A stretch of DNA of 34,896 nucleotides, taken from M3007 sp038203695 (GTDB lineage Bacteria; Bacteroidota; Bacteroidia; Chitinophagales; Saprospiraceae). Where the stretch lies: the NCBI GenBank assembly GCA_038203695.1, contig JBBRDQ010000028.1, forward strand, positions 1 to 34,896. Direction: 5' to 3'. Shown one piece after another: positions 9,400 through 16,058 of the stretch (position 1 is the stretch's first letter; each line of letters begins with the position of its first letter). The position numbers and the translations under genes were made by a program. The notes below the pieces were generated by a model. That model made no database searches and had not been told where the DNA came from. It saw only the letters and a list, made by a program, of their open reading frames with translations.

Positions 9400-9407
9400 T
9401 ACCTTTG
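9400..9407 (+). promoter_or_regulatory. Candidate -7 element for the fabI operon
   Basis: TACCTTTG matches the Bacteroidota -7 consensus TAnnTTTG exactly and lies about 60 nt before the fabI ATG at 9468. I see no good -33 TTTG at the expected spacing, so the call rests on the -7 box and its position in the divergent spacer. If it is right, the longer reading frame starting at 9405 cannot be the translated form. Confidence 0.4.
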
Positions 9408-9467
9408 TCCCACTTTGCATTTGAAACACGGTGTTTTGCAATGCAACTAACCAATTTCACACACACA

Positions 9468-10274
9468 ATGAGCAATATTCTAGCCGGGAAAAAAGGAATT
9501 ATCTTCGGAGCCTTAGACCATCAAAGTATCGCCTGGAAAGTAGCCGAACGCTGCGTCGAAGAAGGCGCACAAATCGTGCTGACCAACGCACCCGTGGCCA
9601 TGCGGATGGGCGAGATCAATGTGCTGGCCGAAAAATGCAACGCGCCGGTGATTGGTGCCGACGCTACCTCGCTGGAAGATATGGACAACCTGTTTCGCAA
9701 AAGTATGGAGCACTTCGGCGGCAAGATGGATTTCGTCCTGCACTCCATCGGCATGTCGGTCAATGTGCGCAAAGGCAAAGCCTACACCGATCTGAACTAC
9801 GAATGGATGCAGAAAACCTTCGATGTGAGCGCCATTTCATTCCATAAAATGATGCAAACTATGTGGAAACTCGATGCGATCAACGATTGGGGCAGCATAT
9901 TAGGACTGACGTATATTGCGGCGCAACGCGTTTTCCCGGATTACTCTGAAATGGCCGAATCCAAGGCATTGCTGGAGTCATTTGCCCGGAGTTTCGGCTA
10001 TCACTACGGCACGGCTAAAAACGTGCGCGTCAATACCGTTTCCCAGTCGCCTACGATGACCACCGCCGGCAAGGGCGTGAAAGGATTTACCGAATTTTAT
10101 GGCTATGCCGATAAAATGTCGCCACTCGGCAACGCCCCGGCGGAAGATTGCGCCAACTATTGCGTAGCGCTTTTCAGCGATCTGACCCGGTATGTGACGA
10201 TGCAAAACCTCTACCACGACGGCGGGTTCTCCACCATGGGCATGAATCCGGCCATTATTGAAATTAAGGAATGA
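9468..10274 (+). CDS. fabI: Enoyl-[acyl-carrier-protein] reductase (NADH), FabI
   Basis: FabI performs the last reduction of each fatty-acid elongation cycle, turning trans-2-enoyl-ACP into acyl-ACP with NAD(P)H. The N-terminus GKKGIIFGALDHQSIAWKVA is the FabI-type cofactor site, with SIAW in place of the classical SDR glycine pattern. The catalytic pair Tyr159-x6-Lys166 (in DYSEMAESKAL) and the second Tyr149 are present, spaced as in FabI. SQSPTMTTAGKGVKGF is the substrate-loop region. The ATG at 9468 is chosen because it starts MSNILAGKKG, the usual family start. A frame-open ATG 63 nt upstream would add residues unlike any FabI and overlaps the candidate promoter. The stop codon overlaps the porin start as ATGA, so translation of the two is probably coupled. 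Confidence 0.95.
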   Translation: MSNILAGKKGIIFGALDHQSIAWKVAERCVEEGAQIVLTNAPVAMRMGEINVLAEKCNAPVIGADATSLEDMDNLFRKSMEHFGGKMDFVLHSIGMSVNVRKGKAYTDLNYEWMQKTFDVSAISFHKMMQTMWKLDAINDWGSILGLTYIAAQRVFPDYSEMAESKALLESFARSFGYHYGTAKNVRVNTVSQSPTMTTAGKGVKGFTEFYGYADKMSPLGNAPAEDCANYCVALFSDLTRYVTMQNLYHDGGFSTMGMNPAIIEIKE

Positions 10275-12256
10275 CCACCTGCATTCGGTATTGCATGCTG
10301 GTGTTGCTACTCCTTTTGGTGCGTGGCACGCTGCATGCGCAACAATTAGACACCTTGCCGGCTCCGCTGGTAGAAGAGCCGCCGGATACGACGCCGCTGA
10401 CCTATATTTTGCCCCAAAATCCGGAGCGCAGTCTATCGGGGTACGATACGCTGCCGGATTTCAATTTTCGGATGTACGATCCGGCCCGGCGTTTCGCTAT
10501 CGATTGGGGGACGCTCGGCAATCTGGGTTCTTCTGCCCGTCCTTTATTGTACACCCCTCGCGCCCAGCGTGGTTTTGATCCGGGGGTACATGCCTTTGAT
10601 CTGTACCATACGCAACCCGACGAATTGCGTTTTTACCGCAACACACGGTCTTTCAGCGAAGTATTCTTCTCGCAGGGCGGCAGCCAGAAACAAGGATTGC
10701 TGAATGCCCGCCTGGCCCGTACTTTTGCCGGCGGCGCTAATGTTGCCCTTGATTATCGTACGATTAACAACTCCGGACAATTTCGACATCAGGCGGATAA
10801 ACACAATACCCTGCTGATTGGCGTATGGATTCCGGTTGGATCGCGCTACAATGCATTCCTGATTTTTTGCAACAACATAAACCGGCAGCAGGATAATGGC
10901 GGCATCGTCTCCGATACGGTTTTTTCCAGCGGAAACCTCAACGGACCGGTGAGCGCGGAAGTGCGCTTGCCAAGTCTGGTAGCCAGCACGCGCCTGGCCG
11001 ATCAGACCCTGCAACTGACGCAGCACCTCGATATTACGGGTGGAAAAGATGCCGGCAAACGCGTCTTGCGAGCAACGCACACACTGGCCTGGAACAAACA
11101 GAATTATAAATTTTCAGATGTAAATCCAATCGCGGACACGTCTTACTGGGGTGATTTTCTGGTTGATTTTCGGGGATTGCGCAACTTCTTTTCGGTCAAT
11201 CGCCTGAATAATACCGTCGGACTGACCACTTTTAAAGCCAAAAATACCGGTCGCCCTTCCGACGTATTTACCCTGGGACTGACGCATTCTTTTATTAAGA
11301 TCAAGGAAGACTTGGGCGACTCGACATTGTCCAATTTATTTCTAACCGGCAATCTTGCCATCACGCCTTCCGACCGCTTCGCGTTCACCGCAGACGGCGC
11401 GTTGGGCGTGCTGGCTAATTTTGGAGAGTATCAGGTAAACGGCGCACTGATTCTAAACCTGGGCAAGATCGGTACCCTGCGCGGCACTCTGCTCAGCCAG
11501 CGCTACCCACCCTCTTTGATCGAACGGCTATTGATTATCAGCAAGCGCGTCCTATGGCAACAGGAGTTTGAAAAACCGGTAACCAATACAATTTCAGCCA
11601 CTTATGCCTTGCCCCGGTTCGGCCTGGAAGTCACGGCGCGCACCAATATACTGAGTAATTATATTTATTACGACCAGAATAGTCGTCCGGTACAAACATC
11701 GGCGGCCATTAATGTCGCGCAATTGATCGTCACCGAAAACATTCGCTTTCGCAGTCTGCACTTCGATAACACTTTCGCGCTGCAGCAAAGCAATCGTCCG
11801 GAAATCATCCGCCTACCGCGCTGGTTTTCCAAAAATAGTCTGTATTTTTCGGGCCGGATCTTTAAGAAACGCATGTTGTGCGATGCAGGCGTAGACTTCC
11901 GCATCAACAGTGATTTTCGCCCCGACGGTTATCAGCCGCTCACCTGGCAGTTCCGCTTAAACGATTCGCTGACAGCCAAACCATATCCGTGGGTGGACGC
12001 TTTCATTTCTTTCAAAGTGCAGACATTTCGCTTTTTTGTGCGGTATGAAAATGTGCGGTCGCTGTTCAATAAAAAAGAGGTCTTTTATCAAACGGCTTAT
12101 CATCCGCAGCCCTTTAATGCATTGCGCATTGGCATTAACTGGCGCTTTATGGATGGAAACAAACCGGTTTCCAACGGTCCATCGACCGGAACGGGCAACA
12201 GTGGCAGCAGCGGAAACGGCGGCCTGGGCCGACCGCCCGGCACCGGTGGTTTGTAG
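10271..12256 (+). CDS. Putative porin (Porin_10-like outer-membrane beta barrel)
   Basis: The 661-residue protein has a signal peptide (MTTCIRYCMLVLLLLLVRG, cleaved after LHAQ), a proline-rich start, and then long alternating strands ending in aromatic residues throughout, as in outer-membrane barrels. Motifs such as SFSEVFFSQGGSQKQGLLNA, NNSGQFRHQADKHN and the closing FNALRIGINWRFMDG are characteristic of the Bacteroidota putative-porin family (PF14121 type). After the final strand comes a Gly/Ser/Asn-rich low-complexity tail of about 30 residues (GTGNSGSSGNGGLGRPPG), which is unusual because barrels usually end on the last strand. The ATG overlaps the fabI stop by 4 bases, and the Rieske oxygenase follows after 29 nt, so all three form one operon. 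The solute carried is unknown. Confidence 0.85.
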   Translation: MTTCIRYCMLVLLLLLVRGTLHAQQLDTLPAPLVEEPPDTTPLTYILPQNPERSLSGYDTLPDFNFRMYDPARRFAIDWGTLGNLGSSARPLLYTPRAQRGFDPGVHAFDLYHTQPDELRFYRNTRSFSEVFFSQGGSQKQGLLNARLARTFAGGANVALDYRTINNSGQFRHQADKHNTLLIGVWIPVGSRYNAFLIFCNNINRQQDNGGIVSDTVFSSGNLNGPVSAEVRLPSLVASTRLADQTLQLTQHLDITGGKDAGKRVLRATHTLAWNKQNYKFSDVNPIADTSYWGDFLVDFRGLRNFFSVNRLNNTVGLTTFKAKNTGRPSDVFTLGLTHSFIKIKEDLGDSTLSNLFLTGNLAITPSDRFAFTADGALGVLANFGEYQVNGALILNLGKIGTLRGTLLSQRYPPSLIERLLIISKRVLWQQEFEKPVTNTISATYALPRFGLEVTARTNILSNYIYYDQNSRPVQTSAAINVAQLIVTENIRFRSLHFDNTFALQQSNRPEIIRLPRWFSKNSLYFSGRIFKKRMLCDAGVDFRINSDFRPDGYQPLTWQFRLNDSLTAKPYPWVDAFISFKVQTFRFFVRYENVRSLFNKKEVFYQTAYHPQPFNALRIGINWRFMDGNKPVSNGPSTGTGNSGSSGNGGLGRPPGTGGL

Positions 12257-12285
12257 GTCTGAAATTGTGCTAAACCATACTTATT

Positions 12286-13368
12286 ATGTACCGCATAGAT
12301 GCTGATATTCGCCGGGCCACTACGTTGCCGGGAACGTTCTACAATGCACCGGAATCCTTTGCGGCAAATCGCGAACAGCTATTCGCGCGTTCGTGGCAAA
12401 TAATCACCGGTGCCGAAGATTTGGTAAAGTTGCCACTGGATGCCATGCCATTCCAGTTTATGGATAATTTTCTGGAAGAGCCCCTGCTGTTATTGCGCGA
12501 TGCAGCGGATCAGTTGCAGTGTTTTTCCAACGTATGCACCCACCGGGGGAAAATCCTGGTGGAACATCCGACCCGGCTGGAACGCGGACTGGTGTGCGGG
12601 TACCATGGGCGGCGCTTCGGACTGGATGGTCGATTCATGGCGATGCCGGAAACACAGGGCATGGAAAACTTTCCTTGTGCCGACGATGATCTGCCACCCC
12701 TGGCGCTCGGCCAATGGCGGCAGTTTGCCTTCACTTCTTTAGCGCCGGCCTTCCCTTTTGCGGACTGGATCGCAGCGATGGAAGCCAAGATCGGTTTTTT
12801 GCCGGTCGAGCATTTTCTTTTTGATGCAAGCCGTTCGCGCGATTATTTAGTGCGGGCCAACTGGGCTTTATACTGCGACAATTACCTGGAAGGATTTCAC
12901 ATTCCCTTCATTCACAAGAGTTTAGCCAGCACTTTAGACTGGTCTTCTTACCGGACCGAGTTGTATGAATGGGGCAATTGCCAGGTGGGTATCAGTAAAG
13001 GCGGCGATAATACATTCGATTTACCGGCCAGTCATCCGGACTATGGGCAGGCAGTTTCTGCCTATTATTTCTGGCTGTTTCCCAATATTATGTTCAATTT
13101 TTACCCTTGGGGACTTTCCGTCAATATTGTGCGTCCCTTGCAGGTGAATCTGACGAAAGTCAGTTTCCGCACCTACATCTGGGATGCTGGCAAACTCGGC
13201 GCAGGCGCAGGCGCGGATGTAGACCGCGTGGAACGCGAAGACGAAGCGGTGGTGGAGCAGGTGCAGCTCGGTACAAATTCGCGGTTTTATAAACACGGGC
13301 GTTTCTCGCCAAAGATGGAACAAGGCGTTCACCAGTTTCACCGGTTGATTGCCGCAATGCGTACGTAA
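12286..13368 (+). CDS. Rieske [2Fe-2S] non-heme iron oxygenase, alpha subunit type
   Basis: The Rieske cluster motif is complete: Cys84-x-His86 (CTHRG) and Cys104-x2-His107 (CGYHGRRF). The catalytic domain has the mononuclear iron site DNYLEGFHIPFIH, with His205 and His210, a bridging Asp198, and a later acidic EREDEAVV segment that should hold the third ligand. The layout matches ring-hydroxylating oxygenases and choline/carnitine monooxygenase-like enzymes, which insert oxygen using electrons from a reductase. The length (360 aa) is normal for this branch. No ferredoxin or reductase gene is nearby, so the electron donor must be encoded elsewhere. It is the last gene of the fabI-porin-oxygenase operon. 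Substrate unknown. A lipid or quaternary amine is possible, but only from family and context. Confidence 0.9.
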   Translation: MYRIDADIRRATTLPGTFYNAPESFAANREQLFARSWQIITGAEDLVKLPLDAMPFQFMDNFLEEPLLLLRDAADQLQCFSNVCTHRGKILVEHPTRLERGLVCGYHGRRFGLDGRFMAMPETQGMENFPCADDDLPPLALGQWRQFAFTSLAPAFPFADWIAAMEAKIGFLPVEHFLFDASRSRDYLVRANWALYCDNYLEGFHIPFIHKSLASTLDWSSYRTELYEWGNCQVGISKGGDNTFDLPASHPDYGQAVSAYYFWLFPNIMFNFYPWGLSVNIVRPLQVNLTKVSFRTYIWDAGKLGAGAGADVDRVEREDEAVVEQVQLGTNSRFYKHGRFSPKMEQGVHQFHRLIAAMRT

Positions 13369-13554
13369 AAATTATGAAAAAAGGATTCTGGGTAGTTCTG
13401 GGCAAATTTAAAATGACCCGCTAGTCAAAAAAAGAATAACCAACCAATGGCACAAAAAATGTATCTTTACAACGAAAAGTGAAGTCCAGAAATCACTAAA
13501 AAAACGGGGAGAATCCAAAAATCCATAAGAGTAGGACAAAAATAATGACTAAAA

Positions 13555-13740
13555 ATGCTTAGTAAATTTAACTTAACTGATAAGTTGCTTCTTTTATCCG
13601 CGATGCTTTCGCTTATTTTTTCGGAGGTTTTATTTTTTAATGGTCATGAAAGCCAAGCGATTTTTATCGGTCTCTGGGTGCCATCAATACTTTGTTTTGG
13701 AATGTACTTACGTCTTATAAACAGTAATAAAAATGATTGA
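13555..13740 (+). CDS. Small two-helix membrane protein (61 aa)
   Basis: The protein has two hydrophobic segments: residues ~9-29 (LLLLSAMLSLIFSEVLFF) and ~35-53 (IFIGLWVPSILCFGMYL), then a polar basic end. GLWVPSIL is a motif I associate with a widespread small Bacteroidota membrane protein without known function. The stop codon overlaps the start of a second small gene (ATGATTGA), which supports a real translated pair. The candidate start ATG follows a short AT-rich leader, and TATCTTTA at 13462-13469 is one base from a -7 box. No homologue function is known to me. Confidence 0.6.
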   Translation: MLSKFNLTDKLLLLSAMLSLIFSEVLFFNGHESQAIFIGLWVPSILCFGMYLRLINSNKND

Positions 13741-13831
13741 ATTTATACCCTATTTTGCTGGATTAATTACCTTACTGTTTAGTGTTGGGTTTGGTTACGC
13801 TATACAGGAGACTGGCAATAAAAAAAAATGA
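13733..13831 (+). CDS. Tiny membrane protein (32 aa), translationally coupled to the gene before it
   Basis: The ATG at 13733 lies inside the last codons of the 61-residue gene, so the two overlap by 8 nt. The product begins MIEFIPYFAGLITLLFSVGF, one transmembrane helix of about 20 residues, followed by GYAIQETGN and three Lys. The basic end suggests an inside anchor. It is too short for routine gene calling. The overlapping start, the helix and the pairing with another membrane protein argue for a real gene, possibly a subunit of a small two-part membrane complex. Function unknown. Confidence 0.5.
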   Translation: MIEFIPYFAGLITLLFSVGFGYAIQETGNKKK

Positions 13832-13851
13832 GTTAAAGTCCAACGTATACA

Positions 13852-13902
13852 CGCACATACCGCACAAAGCTCATCTGCATGGCTTGACGTGTGGTATGTG
13901 TG
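13852..13902 (+). other. Long hairpin downstream of the small membrane-protein pair
   Basis: CGCACATACCGCAC (13852-13865) can pair with GTGTGGTATGTGTG (13889-13902) over 14 positions as RNA, with two G-U pairs. An inner AAGC/GCTT stem makes a second helix in the loop. There is no T-run after it, so a simple terminator is doubtful. It may be a REP-like sequence or a structured 3' end. The rest of 13903-14096 is AT-rich and shows no gene. Confidence 0.5.
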
Positions 13903-14096
13903 CCTATGCAACCGTCGGTACGAACAAAAAATAATATAGGAAAACTTACCTTACCTCTATGACCGTTGCATTTTAAACTTGAATCCGCCTGAATCTACTT
14001 GCATTTATATTTCATATTCGTTAATTTATCCCTATCTATATTTCGCTTTTCATTAAAACAAGCGCGTTAAGTTCTATCATTTTTATCATTTCGTAA

Positions 14097-14129
14097 TTAG
14101 TGCTAATAATAGCAGGTTTTGTATCTTTG
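14097..14129 (+). promoter_or_regulatory. Promoter for the type-B-sorted protein gene
   Basis: TTAG (14097-14100), 21 nt, then TATCTTTG (14122-14129). The -7 box is exact and the -33 box has three of four bases of the Bacteroidota consensus TTTG-N19-21-TAnnTTTG. Transcription would begin near 14136, inside the longer open frame, which excludes the ATG at 14119 as the start and supports the one at 14188. Confidence 0.6.
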
Positions 14130-14187
14130 CACAACATCCGTCCGCCCCCCCGGCCTTTTTGTACATAGAATCCACCACCTGCCGCGC

Positions 14188-15039
14188 ATGCACCTTACTG
14201 TACGTAATTTTATAAAGGCTTGCATCTTGCTTGCTTTCTCCCCTGCTTTACATGCGTCCTGTATCGACAGTGTTCACTGCACCATCGTTCCCGTGCAATG
14301 TTTTGATATGCGCGACGGGGAAATCACCATTGATTCGGTTTTTGGCGGCAAGTTGCCTTATTACTTTTCAATAGACGGACAATCTTACAGTACGCGGCCT
14401 TTTTTCGATCACCTCAAGGCTGGTCCGTACACGTTGTGGGTGCGCGATGAATCCGGATGCACGATTGAAGTTTCCATGCAGGTTCCCGAACCGGAAGAAT
14501 TGCAGGTACATCTTACCGCCAATGCTTTATCGGTCGTAGTGGGTATTCCGGTAAACCTGACGGCGGAAATTTTGCCGGAACATGCCGATATCGCCACAAT
14601 CTCCTGGCGGCCACCGGCAATGATACCGAGCCAGGATATGCTTACGCAAACGGTTCGGCTCACTGAAAACACCGTAATAGCCATCGAAATTATAGATAAA
14701 AACGGCTGTGTAGCCCGCGATCAGGTGGAAATCATGGTTGAAAAGACCAACTTGTATTTTCCGAATATCTTTAAACCGGGCAGCAATCAGAACGCTTATT
14801 TCACCATATCCACCGGTGAAGGCGTGACGCGTATCGCATTGTTGCAAATCTATGATCGGACTGGCGGACTGGTTTTTGAACGCGCGAATTTTCTGCCCAA
14901 CGATCCCTTGCGCGGCTGGAATGGCCGCGCTTCAAATGGAAAATTGGTGCAGCCCGGCGCGTTTTTATGGTTCGCTGTGCTGGAATACGCCGATGGCAGC
15001 AAATCCCAGCACAGCGGTTCCGTAACGGTAATCAGATAA
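14188..15039 (+). CDS. Secreted protein with SprB-like repeat and type B (gliding-type) C-terminal sorting domain
   Basis: The ATG at 14188 starts a signal peptide (MHLTVRNFIKACILLAFSPALHAS). Residues ~25-105 resemble a SprB repeat (CFDMRDGEITIDSVFGGKLP ... SIDGQSYS ... LKAGPYTLWVRDESGC), the unit found in gliding adhesin SprB and related surface proteins. A second beta-domain follows. Residues ~195-283 form the type B CHU_C-type sorting domain (YFPNIFKPGSNQNAYFTI, LQIYDRTGGLVFE, GWNGRASNGKLVQPGAFLW), used for type IX secretion. The protein is short for the family and holds one SprB-like unit instead of a long array, so it looks like a small surface protein. The preceding promoter supports independent transcription. 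Role at the cell surface is inferred from the domains only. Confidence 0.87.
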   Translation: MHLTVRNFIKACILLAFSPALHASCIDSVHCTIVPVQCFDMRDGEITIDSVFGGKLPYYFSIDGQSYSTRPFFDHLKAGPYTLWVRDESGCTIEVSMQVPEPEELQVHLTANALSVVVGIPVNLTAEILPEHADIATISWRPPAMIPSQDMLTQTVRLTENTVIAIEIIDKNGCVARDQVEIMVEKTNLYFPNIFKPGSNQNAYFTISTGEGVTRIALLQIYDRTGGLVFERANFLPNDPLRGWNGRASNGKLVQPGAFLWFAVLEYADGSKSQHSGSVTVIR

Positions 15040-15073
15040 ATGCGGTTATCTGCCAGGGATGCTACCCTGCGCG

Positions 15074-15901
15074 TTAAAAGCCTAGTTTTACCGTATTTCC
15101 TTCCAAAAACGCGGCCTTCGACACTTTTACAGGCAATTGAATGCCTTTGATCCCATCGTACATCATGCCTTCCTTGAGCTGCACATTGCGTAGGACCAGA
15201 TCGGACGCAGCATCATACAGCACGGAATGCACTTCCGTCATTGGATGTTCCGAACTTACTACTTCGAGTTCGAGTAAGCCGAATTCGCTCAATCCGAAAG
15301 TGTACCCGCTGTTTTTCGCGCCATCCTGCAACATACCGAAGTAAACCCAGCAATAGATCGGTAAGGACTGGCCGTTCAATAAGTTGCGGGCTGCGGCGGT
15401 GTAAAACCCTTTGGACAACAGCAGATATTGCCCGCTCATATAAACCGCCGAAGCATTGCTGTTTTCGAGCACACAGCCGGCTGTTTTAGTAAAAATTTTA
15501 TACAGTTCCAGGGTTTTATTGGTGGTGCCAATTACCGAAATAACGACTTGGGATTGATGCCGTGCGGTCTCTGCCGCAGCCGTTTTCCACAGCCAACTCA
15601 TACTGGCGGCAGCCTGCAACTCAGCCGGCGGTACGGGGTAATCCAGCCAGGCGATCATAACCGTGGCGCCCGGTACGGAGAAGACAATGGTCTTATCTTT
15701 GGTACTGGCGGAGTCACTGCTCATTTTCCAGTCTGATTTGAGCGCCGCCATTATCTGTTTCGCATTCAGGGCAGTGTGATCATTGATCAGCACGGTACCC
15801 GTGACGACTTTTTGGGTTGGTGCCGGTTTTTCAGGCGCTTTTTGAGCGTATAAAAAGATGGGAAGTACTAATAAAGCGCAAATGGCGCGGAAAATTCGCA
15901 T
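15074..15901 (-). CDS. Exported DUF4261 domain protein
   Basis: The ATG at 15901 is preferred over a TTG three codons earlier, since it begins a plain signal peptide (MRIFRAICALLVLPIFLYAQ). The mature part starts with a Pro/Lys-rich linker (KAPEKPAPTQKV), then a two-part alpha/beta domain. The C-terminal half fits DUF4261 (VHSVLYDAASDLVLRNVQL ... GIQLPVKVSKAAFLEGNTVKLGF), and the first half has VLINDHTALNAKQIMAALKSDW and TIVFSVPGATVMIAWLDYP. DUF4261 has no known activity and is usually reported as a soluble cytoplasmic protein, so the signal peptide here is notable. It is convergent with the SprB-like gene, with only 34 nt between the two stops, and a short CAGGG/CCCTG hairpin lies there. Confidence 0.75.
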   Translation of the reverse strand: MRIFRAICALLVLPIFLYAQKAPEKPAPTQKVVTGTVLINDHTALNAKQIMAALKSDWKMSSDSASTKDKTIVFSVPGATVMIAWLDYPVPPAELQAAASMSWLWKTAAAETARHQSQVVISVIGTTNKTLELYKIFTKTAGCVLENSNASAVYMSGQYLLLSKGFYTAAARNLLNGQSLPIYCWVYFGMLQDGAKNSGYTFGLSEFGLLELEVVSSEHPMTEVHSVLYDAASDLVLRNVQLKEGMMYDGIKGIQLPVKVSKAAFLEGNTVKLGF

Positions 15902-16058
15902 AGCAGTCAAAGTAAATGTGTAAAAAAAGAAGGTGCAACACCATGGTTGTGATCGGTCCAGGCCGGTACAATCAACCCTGATTGCGGCAAAGTCAAAAAT
16001 AACGTGCCTGCCGCCTAAAAATTTTCACAAACGGGAAAGTTACACCACCTTAAACCGC

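Noticed and set aside
13832..14187. tRNA or other classical RNA gene in the longest gene-poor core spacer
   Set aside because: There is a hairpin and a promoter, but no cloverleaf, T-loop GTTCGA or CCA end. I found no tRNA or rRNA in the window.
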